Assembly (NCBI RefSeq): GCF_000518865.1
Contig: NZ_JAEK01000016.1
Span: 29,223 to 93,222, forward strand
Source: Bacillus sp. J37
GTDB lineage: Bacteria; Bacillota; Bacilli; Bacillales; Bacillaceae
Length of the DNA: 64,000 nucleotides
Direction: 5' to 3'
Part shown: positions 1 to 9,199 of the stretch, one piece after another
Numbering within the stretch: position 1 is the stretch's first letter
How the letters are laid out: every line of letters begins with the position of its first letter
Made by a program: the position numbers and the translations under genes
The notes under the pieces: model-generated
Seen by the model: only the letters and a program-made list of their open reading frames with translations
Database searches by the model: none
What the model was told of the DNA's origin: nothing

Positions 1-20
1 GGAGTACTGGTCTTCAAAAA

Positions 21-194
21 TTATTTATGTTGTGATGCAAAAAGCGTTTGTATATTATTTATCTCAATTTCTTTCCCTTTATATGAACTAGACTGGAATG
101 ATTTAGAGCTAGAGAGATTATAGTTTCCAGAAATAGTGTATGATTTTGCGTAGTATTCCATGCCTTCAATTAACTTTTGTAGAAACTTTTCCAT
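21..194 (-). CDS. small hypothetical protein (57 aa)
   Basis: A short minus-strand reading frame of 57 residues. It starts at ATG (194-192) behind an AAGAAGGTAAG-like ribosome binding site and ends at TAA (21-23). The protein begins MEKFLQKLIEGMEYYAKSY and is rich in Ser, Tyr and Lys. It has no membrane segment, signal peptide or cysteines. I do not recognise a family. It is divergent from the gntP promoter region. The good start context is the main support; it could be a chance frame. Confidence 0.4.
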   Translation of the reverse strand: MEKFLQKLIEGMEYYAKSYTISGNYNLSSSKSFQSSSYKGKEIEINNIQTLFASQHK

Positions 195-680
195 TATTCT
201 TACCTTCTTTCGTATGAACGAAATTTTATGTAATCATTATCGTTTTTCGACTTGATAAAGGCAAAGTCGATGATAACGGTAGCATTTCTAATGAAAACGA
301 GAACATCCGAGATGAAAACAATTACATGTGTGGATTTCTTAAAATCTCTTTTGTTTAATCATATTTTGTATTTTATAGCTATTAAAATAGTTGACAGTAA
401 CTAAAAATAAAATTATTATTTAATGTGTGGTTCACTTAGTAGACAAGTGAACAAGGAGAGCGATCTACCACCTCTTTTTACATGCGGCCGATGAGTCCTT
501 AAAAATCGACATGTCTATGTAACAGCTGGCACATAGTTTATTTTATTACATAAGTTTACCGAAAGGTTTGTAAGGGCTAACAAAGGAAATATAGGAAATT
601 ATCAGTTCAAGAAATTCTTTTACGAAAAGTACATTAACAGGATATACTAGATAACTAACATATTAGAACGGAGGGCAATT
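195..680. other. intergenic region upstream of the GntP permease
   Basis: No gene was seen. Around 233-280 there is an imperfect hairpin with TCGACTT/AAGTCGA arms. The sigma-A-type promoter and GntR operator for gntP lie at 391-448. The leader downstream of the operator is about 230 nt and contains a short hairpin (CTATGT at 515-520 with ACATAG at 531-536) of unknown role. Confidence 0.5.
391..448 (+). promoter_or_regulatory. promoter plus GntR operator for gntP
   Basis: TTGACA (391-396), a 17-nt spacer and TATTAT (414-419) form a sigma-A promoter. The 15-mer ACTTAGTAGACAAGT lies at 434-448, starting 15 nt after the last -10 base, so it covers the likely start of transcription. Flanking bases extend the outer arms to TTCACTT and AAGTGAA. 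The same promoter-operator spacing recurs at four other promoters in the window, which supports repression by one or both of the local GntR proteins. Confidence 0.85.
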
Positions 681-2030
681 ATGCCATTATTATTTACATC
701 TATTGGAGTTGTCATATTACTCATATTAATTATGGGATTTAAACTGAATACCTTTGTGTCACTAATAATCGTATCTTTTATTGTATCTTTATTATTGGGA
801 ATTCCTGCGGGGGATATTGTTCATACAATTGAAAGCGGTTTAGGTGGGACTCTTGGTCATATCGGTTTAATCTTTGGACTTGGTGCTATGCTCGGCAGAC
901 TGATTGCAGATGCGGGTGGAGCACATCGTATTGCCATGACGTTAATTAATCGGTTTGGGGAAAAGAAAATTCAGTGGGCAGTGGTGTTTGCTTCGTTTAT
1001 TGTTGGAATCACTTTGTTTTATGAAGTAGCCTTTGTTTTATTAATTCCGATTATCTTTACAATTGCCAAAGAGTTAAACATTTCGATCATTAAGTTAGGT
1101 CTGCCAATGAGTTCTACATTATTAGCAACACACTCCTTTCTTCCACCCCATCCAGGTGCGACGGCTGTTGCTGCAGAGTATGGGGCAGATATGGGGACAG
1201 TATTACTCGTCGGTATAGTCATTGCGATACCAACTGTTGCAATTGCAGGAGTGTGGTACACAAGATTAGTAGAGAAATGGATGCCGGCTACATTTTCAAG
1301 AGAAAGCAATGTAGATTCAATAGGTGAACAAAAAGAGTTTAAAGAGGACGAGACCCCCGGATTCGGAATCAGTGTTTTTACAGCCATCTTTCCCGTTATT
1401 TTAATGACTTTTGGAACAATAGTGGATTTTGTTCAGAGATTAGTAGGTTTTTCAGATAATGGCGTTATCTTATTTATCCGTTTCATTGGAAACTCTTCTA
1501 CAGCCATTTTGCTATCTTTATTGTTAGCTATTTACACAATGGGAATTGCTAGGAAGATTCCAATGAGAACATTGATGGGATCATGTGGAAAATCTATTAA
1601 TGCCTTAGGAATGCTCCTGCTTATTATTGGTGGAGGGGGAGCTTTTAAGCAGGTTCTTATAGATGGTGGAGTAGGGGATTATATCGCTCAACTATTTGAA
1701 GGAAAGGCAATCTCACCAGTTTTACTTGCATGGACAGTAGCTGCAATCTTACGTATTGCACTCGGATCCGGCACGGTTGCTACACTATCAACTGCAGGTT
1801 TAGTCATCCCTATATTAAGCCAAACCCCAGACGTAAATTTAGTATTGGTTTCCCTTGCAACAGGGGTCGGAAGTTGTATGGGCTCACATGTAAATGACGC
1901 AGCGTTCTGGATTGTAAAAGAGTATATGGGAATGACGATGAAGGAAACCTTTGCAACGTATAGTGTTCTTTCTTCTATTACAGCTGTAGTTGGATTAGGG
2001 TTTATTTTAATTCTTGATGTATTTATTTAG
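681..2030 (+). CDS. GntP-family gluconate/sugar-acid:H+ symporter
   Basis: A 449-residue hydrophobic protein of the usual length for GntP-family permeases, with membrane segments along its whole length and the conserved loop LLATHSFLPPHPGATAVA (about residues 147-164). Family members import gluconate or related aldonic acids with protons. The start is ATG behind GGAGGGCAATT. It is a single-gene unit with its own GntR-controlled promoter (391-448) and a downstream hairpin. The shared operator links it to the TRAP and transketolase genes, so the substrate is probably a sugar acid of that pathway rather than necessarily gluconate. Confidence 0.88.
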   Translation: MPLLFTSIGVVILLILIMGFKLNTFVSLIIVSFIVSLLLGIPAGDIVHTIESGLGGTLGHIGLIFGLGAMLGRLIADAGGAHRIAMTLINRFGEKKIQWAVVFASFIVGITLFYEVAFVLLIPIIFTIAKELNISIIKLGLPMSSTLLATHSFLPPHPGATAVAAEYGADMGTVLLVGIVIAIPTVAIAGVWYTRLVEKWMPATFSRESNVDSIGEQKEFKEDETPGFGISVFTAIFPVILMTFGTIVDFVQRLVGFSDNGVILFIRFIGNSSTAILLSLLLAIYTMGIARKIPMRTLMGSCGKSINALGMLLLIIGGGGAFKQVLIDGGVGDYIAQLFEGKAISPVLLAWTVAAILRIALGSGTVATLSTAGLVIPILSQTPDVNLVLVSLATGVGSCMGSHVNDAAFWIVKEYMGMTMKETFATYSVLSSITAVVGLGFILILDVFI

Positions 2031-2074
2031 ATATATAAAATAGCGTCTTCTCACAAAGTAGTTACTAGATAATA

Positions 2075-2117
2075 AAAAGGTGTTCAAAGAGCCTGGCTTT
2101 TTGGAGCATCTTTTTTA
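2075..2117 (+). terminator. Rho-independent terminator after gntP
   Basis: Imperfect long stem with arms AAAAGGTGTTCAAAGAGCC (from 2075) and GGCTTTTTGGAGCATCTTTT, followed directly by a T run. It lies 45 nt after the gntP stop. Confidence 0.75.
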
Positions 2118-2194
2118 TTTTGGATATATGAAATCTTTGATTATAAAAAATAATAGTCCAACTTACATAGTAACAAGGAAGTATGAAAAAACGT

Positions 2195-2252
2195 TTGACA
2201 ATTAGTAATATGAAACGTACAATTTAACTACAAGGTTACTTAGTAGACAAGT
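2195..2252 (+). promoter_or_regulatory. promoter plus GntR operator for first TRAP operon
   Basis: TTGACA (2195-2200), a 17-nt spacer and TACAAT (2218-2223), followed by the operator ACTTAGTAGACAAGT at 2238-2252. The operator starts exactly 15 nt after the last -10 base, as at gntP, and the bases after it (GAACAAGG) also match the gntP site. Confidence 0.85.
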
Positions 2253-2575
2253 GAACAAGGTGAAAAAGATAGTAGTAATCTTCATTTCATTTTAAAGAGG
2301 TTTATTTACCTTACTTAATATTACTGATTGTGCAGGGTTCTTTTAATGAAGAAGTAATATCTATTTTTATCGAATATGTAAAGGGTTACATATATTACCT
2401 TATTCATATGTGTAATAAACACATGGTCCATGATAAGTAATTTTTATCTTAATAATCTAAACTTAACTTCTTTAGAAAATTAAAACTTTAAGCGCTTACA
2501 AATAATGGGTGTAAATAAGAGTAGGTTTTTCACTATTTAACCCGAAAATAATATGTATCAAAGGGTGGGGATAAA
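2253..2575 (+). promoter_or_regulatory. long leader of TRAP operon 1 with cre-like site
   Basis: This 320-nt leader holds no convincing gene. It contains several short hairpins (ATATGTAA at 2374-2381 with TTACATAT at 2386-2393; ATGTGT at 2408-2413 with ACACAT at 2419-2424). A cre-like sequence TTTAAGCGCTTACA lies at 2487-2500; its reverse complement differs from the CcpA consensus by one core base. CcpA-type catabolite repression inside the leader is an inference. Confidence 0.5.
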
Positions 2576-3583
2576 ATGAAAACGCTTCAAAAAATAATGA
2601 TCATGTTAACAATAGGATTAGCTTTTAGTATATTAGTAGTTTTCTTTACTACTAGTAATGTAGCAGGTTCAAATAACGAAACTGTTATTAGATTTGGACA
2701 CGGCGCAGCAGAATCAAATGAACGACATTTAGCTGTTATGAAATTTAAAGAACTTGTAGAGGAAAAATCAGAAGGAAAAATGAAAGTGCAAGTGTATCCT
2801 AATGAACAACTCGGCTCTGAGGCGGAAATGATCGAAAGTGTTACGTTTAATGACCTTCAAATGGTAGCTGCGAGTGCATTTAGTCAATATGATCAAAGAA
2901 TAAGTGTGTTTGAATTACCTTATCTATTTGATTCCTACGAACAAGCGTGGAGTATTCTGGATAGTGATATTGGACAGCAAGTGGCAAAACCACTATTAGA
3001 AGATGGTTTAAGAGTAGTAGCTTATTTCGAGAACGGTTTCCGTCACGTTACTTCAAATAAACCAATTGAAGAACCGGAAGATTTAGGTGGATTGAAAATT
3101 AGAACACCGGAATTTCCATTATCAATAAGTACCTTTAAGGCATTTGGTTCTAATCCAACACCGATGGCATTTGGTGAATTATATATGGCTTTACAACAAG
3201 GAACTGTCGACGCTCAAGAAAATCCAATTGCGAATACGTATGCTAGTAAATTTAATGAAATTCAAGATTATCTAAATTTAACTGGACATCAATATATGCC
3301 ATTACCTGTTGCCATAAGTGAAGAATTTTGGCAAACGCTTACTCCAGAGGAGCAGGAAATTATTAAAAGCAGCGCAAGTGAAGCTGCAACGTTTCACAGA
3401 GATATATTAAGAGATAATGAAGAAAAGATGATTAGCGAACTACAAGACGCTGGCATGACAGTTATTCAACCAGATAGGGATAAATTTAGAGAAAAAGCTG
3501 AAGCCGTTTATGATGCCTATAAAAATAGATTTGGAGAGGAATTTGTTAATAGCCTTTTGAAAGAAGTTGAACAAAACCAATAA
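2576..3583 (+). CDS. dctP: TRAP transporter substrate-binding protein DctP (copy 1)
   Basis: A 335-residue DctP-family solute receptor for a TRAP (Na+-driven) importer. Family features include IRFGHGAAESNERH near the mature N-terminus, LKIRTPEFPLSI (the Arg that usually contacts a substrate carboxylate), and FGELYMALQQGTVDAQENP. The N-terminus is one hydrophobic segment without a lipobox cysteine, so it is predicted to be membrane-anchored or cleaved, unlike the lipoprotein copy at 12362. The start ATG follows GGGTGGGG. It is first in an operon with dctQ and dctM. The conserved Arg region suggests an organic acid or sugar acid; the exact ligand is unknown. Confidence 0.92.
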   Translation: MKTLQKIMIMLTIGLAFSILVVFFTTSNVAGSNNETVIRFGHGAAESNERHLAVMKFKELVEEKSEGKMKVQVYPNEQLGSEAEMIESVTFNDLQMVAASAFSQYDQRISVFELPYLFDSYEQAWSILDSDIGQQVAKPLLEDGLRVVAYFENGFRHVTSNKPIEEPEDLGGLKIRTPEFPLSISTFKAFGSNPTPMAFGELYMALQQGTVDAQENPIANTYASKFNEIQDYLNLTGHQYMPLPVAISEEFWQTLTPEEQEIIKSSASEAATFHRDILRDNEEKMISELQDAGMTVIQPDRDKFREKAEAVYDAYKNRFGEEFVNSLLKEVEQNQ

Positions 3584-3613
3584 GTTTCAAACTACACATG
3601 AGGAGGATATGAC

Positions 3614-4141
3614 ATGAAAGGAATCAAGTGGTTAGATGAATACTTTGAAGAATATATCTTAATCGGATTAAGTATTTTAACGGTAATGATTGTATTCACA
3701 CAAGTATTTATGAGATATGTGCTTGGAGAGTCTCTTACTTGGTCAGAGGAAGTTGCAAGGTATCTATTTATTTGGATGATTTATGTAGGTATTAGTTATG
3801 GAGTAAAAAAAGAGAAACACCTTGGGGTCGATGCATTTCCAATGCTGTTTGAAAAAAAGGGGAAAATTATCATTGATATGATAGCTAGTTTCTCATTTTT
3901 ACTATTTGCTGTTATCATGACTTACTACGGTTTTGATATCGTCCTAAAGGTAACGAGAGAATCAGCTGCATTGGAACTGCCTCTTGAATGGGTTTATGCT
4001 GCCCCTGTCGTCGGAATGATTTTAACGTCGATTCGTCTCATTCAAAAATTAGTTCGTTTAGTAAACCAATTGAAAACGTTAAATCTTCCTAAGTTTGACA
4101 AGAGTGAAGAACAGACTGATCTTCAGGAGGAAATTGTATGA
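3614..4141 (+). CDS. dctQ: TRAP transporter small permease DctQ (copy 1)
   Basis: A 175-residue DctQ family protein with four hydrophobic segments. The typical motif QVFMRYVLGESLTWSEEVAR lies near residues 35-55. DctQ is the small membrane partner of DctM. The start ATG has a GGAGGATATGAC ribosome binding site, and the stop overlaps the next ATG (ATGA). The 15-20 C-terminal residues are charged and cytoplasmic. It is paralogous to the gene at 13450. Confidence 0.92.
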   Translation: MKGIKWLDEYFEEYILIGLSILTVMIVFTQVFMRYVLGESLTWSEEVARYLFIWMIYVGISYGVKKEKHLGVDAFPMLFEKKGKIIIDMIASFSFLLFAVIMTYYGFDIVLKVTRESAALELPLEWVYAAPVVGMILTSIRLIQKLVRLVNQLKTLNLPKFDKSEEQTDLQEEIV

Positions 4142-5406
4142 CTAGTTTTGTATTATTTGGTACTTTCTTTTTGTTTATGCTACTATCCGTCCCGATTGCG
4201 ATATCTCTAGGGTTAGCCGGTTTAATTACAGCTGTTTATTCACCGAATATTTCCATTACATTTCTTGCACAAGGCTTTGTCACTTCGACTGATAATTTCG
4301 CGTTAATGGCCATTCCTTTTTTTATCCTGGCCGGTGAGATAATGGGTAAGGGAGGAATATCAGCAAGATTATTTAATTTAGCTAACATATTTGTAGGACG
4401 ATATACTGGTGGCTTCGCAATAGCTGCAGTTATCACTTGTATGTTTTTTGCTGCTATCTCCGGATCGGGTCCTGCAACAGTAGCAGCAGTTGGGGGCATT
4501 ATGATACCTGCAATGGTAGCACAAGGCTATGATAGAAAATTTGCAACCGCTGTAATTGTTACGGCAGGATCAATGGGGATTATTATTCCTCCAAGTATCC
4601 CAATGGTTCTTTATGGAATATCAGGAAACCAGTCAATTGGGGACTTATTCCTGGGTGGTATTATTCCTGGAGTTTTAATTGGAATTTGTTTAATGATCTG
4701 GTGTTATTTCTATTCCAAAAAGAAAGGGTATTCAGGTACCCAAGAGAGCTTTAGCTTTAAAAAGATGCTTATTGCTTTAAATCAAGCTAAATGGTCACTT
4801 TTAGTCCCAATCATCATTTTAGGGGGAATATATGGAGGGATATTTACTCCAACAGAGGCAGCCGTTTTTGGAGTTGTTTACGCAGCTTTTGTTAGTATAT
4901 TCCTGCATAAAGAAATCAAATTCAGCCAATTCCCAAAGATTATTGCGGAAGCGGCTATAAGCTCTGTTGCTATTTTGATCATTATTGGAACAGCAAACGC
5001 CTTTGGTACTATTTTAACAATGGAGAAAATACCACAAGCTGTTGCTGAGTCTTTCTTATCAGTATCTGAAAACTCAATTGTGATCATTTTAATTATCATT
5101 CTTCTGTTGCTTATTATTGGATGTTTTATTGATACATCAGCAGCAGTGATTATCTTTACACCAATTCTTTTTCCGGTAGCAAGCCAAGTAGGTTTAGATC
5201 CAATTCACTTTGGAATTATCATGATTGTGACATTATCGATTGGTTTTATTACACCGCCACTTGGTGTAAATCTATTTGTCGGATCAGGTATATCCGGACT
5301 TAGTATGCCTACATTAGTAAGAGCTGTTGTTCCGTTCTTTTTCATCATGCTTGTTAGTTTGGCTATTATTGCGGTTATACCCAAATTAACACTTTTATTA
5401 CTTTAA
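4138..5406 (+). CDS. dctM: TRAP transporter large permease DctM (copy 1)
   Basis: A 422-residue DctM protein of the normal family length and hydrophobic throughout. It carries the conserved AAISGSGPATVAAVGGIMIPAM region (about residues 102-123) and the repeats PPSIPMVLYGISG and FITPPLGVNLFVGSG. It forms the ion-coupled transport channel with DctQ. Translation is coupled to dctQ through a 4-nt overlap. The operon ends at the hairpin at 5415. Confidence 0.93.
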   Translation: MTSFVLFGTFFLFMLLSVPIAISLGLAGLITAVYSPNISITFLAQGFVTSTDNFALMAIPFFILAGEIMGKGGISARLFNLANIFVGRYTGGFAIAAVITCMFFAAISGSGPATVAAVGGIMIPAMVAQGYDRKFATAVIVTAGSMGIIIPPSIPMVLYGISGNQSIGDLFLGGIIPGVLIGICLMIWCYFYSKKKGYSGTQESFSFKKMLIALNQAKWSLLVPIIILGGIYGGIFTPTEAAVFGVVYAAFVSIFLHKEIKFSQFPKIIAEAAISSVAILIIIGTANAFGTILTMEKIPQAVAESFLSVSENSIVIILIIILLLLIIGCFIDTSAAVIIFTPILFPVASQVGLDPIHFGIIMIVTLSIGFITPPLGVNLFVGSGISGLSMPTLVRAVVPFFFIMLVSLAIIAVIPKLTLLLL

Positions 5407-5414
5407 GTTTGAGT

Positions 5415-5441
5415 GAGAGATAATATCTCTCCTCTTTTTTT
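5415..5441 (+). terminator. terminator after TRAP operon 1
   Basis: Stem GAGAGATA/TATCTCTC followed by CTCTTTTTTT, 8 nt after the dctM stop. Confidence 0.8.
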
Positions 5442-5475
5442 AGCAAAATATAAATTTATTAAAAATAATTTGTAT

Positions 5476-5562
5476 ACTTAGTAGACAAGTAAAAGTGGAA
5501 GATGTATACTACAGGTATAGAAAAACTTGTTAGACAAGTGCGGCATAACTTGTATGACAAGT
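5476..5562 (+). promoter_or_regulatory. promoter with three GntR operators for transketolase operon
   Basis: Three palindromes: ACTTAGTAGACAAGT (5476-5490), ACTTGTTAGACAAGT (5525-5539) and ACTTGTATGACAAGT (5548-5562). A promoter reads TAGACA (5482-5487, inside the first site), 17 nt, TATACT (5505-5510). The middle operator again starts 15 nt after the last -10 base. The three copies cover the -35, the start region and the early leader, which suggests tighter repression than at the single-site promoters. Confidence 0.85.
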
Positions 5563-5612
5563 GAACAACATTATAAGATTACAATTTTAAATAAATCATT
5601 GAGGTGATAAAG

Positions 5613-6446
5613 TTGAAAAATATAAGTATTGAAGAATTAAAAGACATAGCCATTGAAATGAGAAAAACAGCTGTAACAATGATTCACAAAGCACAATCAG
5701 GTCATCCGGGTGGGTCACTATCTGCTGCGGACTTAATGACAGCGCTATATTTTAAAGAAATGAACATCGATCCAAGCAATCCTAATTGGGAAGATCGTGA
5801 CAGATTTGTCCTTTCCAAAGGACATGTTTGTCCAATTCTATATTCAGCTTTAGCCTTAAAAGGGTATGTTCCATATGACACAATTTACACGTTAAGAGAA
5901 TATGGCTCTCCATTCCAAGGACACCCAGACATGAAGAAATGTCCTGGTATTGATATCTCAACTGGATCTTTAGGTCAAGGACTTTCATGTGGTGTAGGGA
6001 TGGCGATTGCAGGAAAACGAGATAAAAAAGATTATCGTGTCTTCTCATTATTGGGTGATGGTGAATGTCAAGAAGGTCAGATTTGGGAAGCAGCTCAGAC
6101 TGCAGTGAAATATCAATTAGATAATTTAGTCGTGTTTGTCGATAACAACAGACTTCAAATCGATGGTTTTACTGATGAAATCATGCCATTACAAGATTTA
6201 GAAAAGAAATTTGAAGTGTTTGGATTTGAAACAAAACGAATCGATGGACACTCAATGGAAGAGATTGTTGAAACTCTTGATGAAATAAGAGCTGCTAAAA
6301 ATGGAAAACCAAAATGTATCGTGATGGACACTGTAAAAGGTAAAGGTGTTTCTTATATGGAAGATGTTGCTGAATGGCACGGGGTAGCTCCTAATGATGA
6401 AGAATACAAACAGGCAATTGGAGAAATCGCAGGGGGGTTAAAATAA
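5613..6446 (+). CDS. transketolase, N-terminal (TPP-binding) subunit, module 1
   Basis: This is the N-terminal half of a split transketolase, 277 residues. It has GHPGGSLS (His near residue 30), SKGHVCPILYS, and the thiamine-diphosphate/Mg2+ motif GDGE...NNRLQ beginning near residue 148. Transketolases transfer a two-carbon ketol unit between sugar phosphates or analogues. I choose the TTG at 5613 because GAGGTG at 5601 is the ribosome binding site; a GTG nine bases upstream lies inside that site. It overlaps the C-terminal subunit by one base. Split enzymes in catabolic clusters usually serve a special substrate rather than the core pentose phosphate pathway. Confidence 0.9.
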   Translation: MKNISIEELKDIAIEMRKTAVTMIHKAQSGHPGGSLSAADLMTALYFKEMNIDPSNPNWEDRDRFVLSKGHVCPILYSALALKGYVPYDTIYTLREYGSPFQGHPDMKKCPGIDISTGSLGQGLSCGVGMAIAGKRDKKDYRVFSLLGDGECQEGQIWEAAQTAVKYQLDNLVVFVDNNRLQIDGFTDEIMPLQDLEKKFEVFGFETKRIDGHSMEEIVETLDEIRAAKNGKPKCIVMDTVKGKGVSYMEDVAEWHGVAPNDEEYKQAIGEIAGGLK

Positions 6447-7396
6447 TGAGTATCTTAGAAAAAACGCTAACGACAAAGAAAGCAACTAGAGAAGCTTTTG
6501 GTGATGAAATTGTAAAGTTAGGAAAGGAAAATAAAGATATTTATGTCATTGATGTTGATATTGCGAAATCGTGTAAAACGAGCAACTTTATTAAACAATT
6601 ACCTGATCAACATATAAATGTTGGAATTGCAGAGCAAAATGCAGCTGGATTAGCAGCAGGACTTGCAACTACTGGAAAGATTCCTTTTGTAAGCACTTAC
6701 GCAGTTTTCGGTTCTTTAAGAATGGCAGAGCAAATTAGACAAGAAGTTTGTTATCCAAACTTGAATGTTAAAATTGCTTGTTCTCACGGTGGATTAACTC
6801 CAGCTAACGATGGTGGAAGTCACCAGGCAATTGAAGATATGGGAGTATTAAGAAGCTTTCCAAATATGACAGTCATTATGGGGGCAGATTACTATTCTAC
6901 TAGAAAGCTAGTTGAGCAAGCGGCAAACATGTATGGTCCAGTTTACCTCCGCTTTACAAGAGATACAGTTCCAATGATTTATGACGAAAATGAAGAATTC
7001 ACAATCGGTAAGGCCAAAAAATTACAAGATGGTTCAGACATTGCTATTATTGCAAACGGTGACACTGTGCGCTTAGCAATTGAAGCGACAAAAGAGTTAG
7101 AAAAAGAAGGAATCTCTGTCAAGCTATTAGATATGCATACAATTAAACCATTAGACCGTGAGGCTGTGGTTGAATGTTTAGAAGTTGGAAAAATTATTAC
7201 TGTTGAAGATCACAATATTTTAAATGGTTTGGGCAGCGGTGTATGTGAAGTTGTAGCAGAAGAAGGCAGAGGTAAGGTAAGCAGAATCGGGGTTCAGGAT
7301 CAATTTGGTCAGTCTGCGCCATATGAAAAACTATTAGAACTGAATGGAATCACTGTTGAGAATATTATTGGTACTGCTAAAAATATGCTTCGATAA
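6446..7396 (+). CDS. transketolase, C-terminal subunit, module 1
   Basis: A 316-residue partner of the preceding gene. It contains the pyrimidine-binding domain with the catalytic Glu in VGIAEQNAAG (about residue 62) and the C-terminal domain with KLLDMHTIKPLD. Neither half is active alone in this family; the two form the thiamine-diphosphate site at their interface. The start ATG overlaps the previous stop (TAATG) with AGGGGGG upstream. It is paralogous to the pair at 20156-21948, but the two sets differ enough to expect different substrates. Confidence 0.9.
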   Translation: MSILEKTLTTKKATREAFGDEIVKLGKENKDIYVIDVDIAKSCKTSNFIKQLPDQHINVGIAEQNAAGLAAGLATTGKIPFVSTYAVFGSLRMAEQIRQEVCYPNLNVKIACSHGGLTPANDGGSHQAIEDMGVLRSFPNMTVIMGADYYSTRKLVEQAANMYGPVYLRFTRDTVPMIYDENEEFTIGKAKKLQDGSDIAIIANGDTVRLAIEATKELEKEGISVKLLDMHTIKPLDREAVVECLEVGKIITVEDHNILNGLGSGVCEVVAEEGRGKVSRIGVQDQFGQSAPYEKLLELNGITVENIIGTAKNMLR

Positions 7397-7437
7397 TCTT
7401 TGAAATAAATAAATTATAAAATTGGGAGTGGAAGAAA

Positions 7438-8196
7438 ATGTTTCAATTACATGATAGAGTAGCAATCGTAACAGGAAGTGGATCTAAAAAAGGGATTGGA
7501 CGTACAATTGCATTAGCACTTGCAAAACAAGGTGCAGCGATAGTTGTAGCTGATTTAAATCTAGAAGGAATCGATGATACTGTAAACGCCATTACTGAAG
7601 CTGGTGGTAAGGCGTTAGGTGTAGAATTAAATGTTACAAACAAAGAGTCTGTTGACGCTATGGTAGAAAAAGTACTCGCAGAATACGGAAGAATTGATAT
7701 TCTCGTTAATAATGCGGGAATATCTCAAAAAGTAACTGTACAGGACATGACACTTGAGGATATGACGAGAGTCTTTAATGTTAATATGTTTGGTCTGTTC
7801 CTATGTACTCAAAGTGTACTAGAGCCGATGAGAAAACAAAAGTTTGGTCGCATTATCAACCTTTCCTCTGTATCTGCTAAAAGAGGTGGAGGAGTTTTCG
7901 GCGGAGCGCACTATTCAGCATCTAAAGCTGCTGTATTAGGCTTCTCTAAAAATCTTGCACGTGAAGTAGCTGTGGATGGCATCACAGTAAACAGTGTTGC
8001 ACCTGGACTAGTTAACACTGAAATTTGGAAGTCTCTTCCTGAAGAAGATGCAAAGAAGGTTATTGATAGCATCCCAATGGGTAGACCTGGTGAAGTTAGT
8101 GAAATTGCCTCAGCTATTGCATTCTTAGCGTCAGAAGAAGCATCTTATATTACAGGCGAAGAAATAGATATTAACGGTGGTTCTCACATGGATTAA
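7438..8196 (+). CDS. short-chain dehydrogenase/reductase (SDR)
   Basis: A classical SDR of 252 residues. It has the nucleotide motif TGSGSKKGIG at residues 11-20, NNAG near residue 91, Ser in INLSSVSA and the catalytic YSASK near residue 160. An acidic residue after the second strand (VVADLN) suggests NAD(H) preference. It oxidises or reduces a hydroxy/keto group on the sugar or sugar acid of this pathway. The start is ATG behind GGGAGTGGAAGAAA, 41 nt after the transketolase. It is the last enzyme gene before a hairpin. The exact substrate cannot be read from the sequence. Confidence 0.85.
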   Translation: MFQLHDRVAIVTGSGSKKGIGRTIALALAKQGAAIVVADLNLEGIDDTVNAITEAGGKALGVELNVTNKESVDAMVEKVLAEYGRIDILVNNAGISQKVTVQDMTLEDMTRVFNVNMFGLFLCTQSVLEPMRKQKFGRIINLSSVSAKRGGGVFGGAHYSASKAAVLGFSKNLAREVAVDGITVNSVAPGLVNTEIWKSLPEEDAKKVIDSIPMGRPGEVSEIASAIAFLASEEASYITGEEIDINGGSHMD

Positions 8197-8207
8197 TTTC
8201 TATAGTT

Positions 8208-8240
8208 AAAACAGGCAACCAAGACTTGGCTGCCTGTTTC
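8208..8240 (+). terminator. hairpin after SDR gene
   Basis: Strong stem AAAACAGGCA...TGCCTGTTT with an inner CCAA/TTGG pairing. The following T run is weak (TTTC), so partial read-through into the gntR gene is possible. Confidence 0.65.
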
Positions 8241-8283
8241 AACATTCATTTTAATAGTTTTCTATAACATAATATAGAGAGAA

Positions 8284-8994
8284 GTGAGGACGATCAATTT
8301 TATCCCTGTTTCCAGTAAAAAACTATATATTCAAATTTATAATCAAATACTATCAGAGATTGAAGTTGGCGTAGTTAAAGAAGGGGAAAAACTGCCTTCG
8401 GAAAGAGAGTTATGTGAACTTTTTAATGTGAGTCGAGCACCTGTTAGACAGGCTCTCAGTGCATTAGAGTTGAATGGAGTTATCTATTCACGCCAAGGGG
8501 AAGGCATATTCGTGAAAAATAGTAAGGTTCTTACAGGGAATTTTCAAACATCATTCTTTTTAAAATTGATTTCCCCAGAGGATATTGTTGAAGCAAGAAT
8601 GAGTATAGAGCCGTTAATAATTGAATTTGCTGCACTAAGAGCTACAGATGACGATATTAAAGCACTTCAAAAGACGATCAAAAAGATGGAAGAAGAAACG
8701 AAATCTGGAGTATACGTACCGGAAACAGATGAAACATTACACAAACAAATAGCAGAGGCTTCCCATAATGACTTATTCATAAAGTTTATGTCGGCTATTA
8801 GTAATGCAATGAAGCAACAGGAAATGTGGCATTTTATTCGAGATAGGACGGTAACCAGACCAGATTATAGAGATATAAATTTTAAAGAACACTTATCTCT
8901 TATCAAAGCTATTGAGGAACATAATGCAAAAAAAGCAGTAGAATTAATGACCTCTCATATGGAAAATCTTTATGAGCGATATTGGAAGGCATAA
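8284..8994 (+). CDS. GntR-family regulator, FadR/FCD type (copy 1)
   Basis: A 236-residue repressor with an N-terminal winged helix (KLPSERELCELFNVSRAPVR, about residues 39-58) and a C-terminal FCD ligand domain. The metal-site pattern is visible as DETLHKQIAEASHN, EHLSLIKAI and TSHMENLYERY. The GTG start sits directly after AGAGAGAA. It is about three-quarters identical to the copy at 10122. The palindromic sites in the window have the symmetry expected for FadR-type GntR proteins. An FCD ligand is often a carboxylic acid, which fits the TRAP and GntP transporters. Confidence 0.9.
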   Translation: MRTINFIPVSSKKLYIQIYNQILSEIEVGVVKEGEKLPSERELCELFNVSRAPVRQALSALELNGVIYSRQGEGIFVKNSKVLTGNFQTSFFLKLISPEDIVEARMSIEPLIIEFAALRATDDDIKALQKTIKKMEEETKSGVYVPETDETLHKQIAEASHNDLFIKFMSAISNAMKQQEMWHFIRDRTVTRPDYRDINFKEHLSLIKAIEEHNAKKAVELMTSHMENLYERYWKA

Positions 8995-9096
8995 TATATA
9001 GATGACATGAAGAGATCTTAAATTCTCTATAAACAAAGTGCAATCGTAAAGAAAGCAAATGTAAAAGTAAAAGACTAAGCTATAAAACAAAGAACA

Positions 9097-9152
9097 TTGA
9101 CAATTGATGGATTGAAAAGTAAACTAAATATAAGTACGCTTGTATGACAAGT
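9097..9152 (+). promoter_or_regulatory. promoter plus GntR operator for SR1P-rpiB
   Basis: TTGACA (9097-9102), 17 nt, TAAACT (9120-9125), then the operator GCTTGTATGACAAGT (9138-9152) extended to GTAC arms. The offset is 13 nt here rather than 15. A second overlapping CAAGTACACAAGT element follows immediately. Confidence 0.75.
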
Positions 9153-9199
9153 ACACAAGTATACGAATTTACGATTAATTGAATGGGGGAGAAGAACAG

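Noticed and set aside
488..512. Hammerhead-ribozyme-like GATGAGTCC segment in the gntP leader
   Set aside because: Only part of the conserved core is present. The GAAA core and a pairing stem II are missing, and no cleavage-site arm was found.
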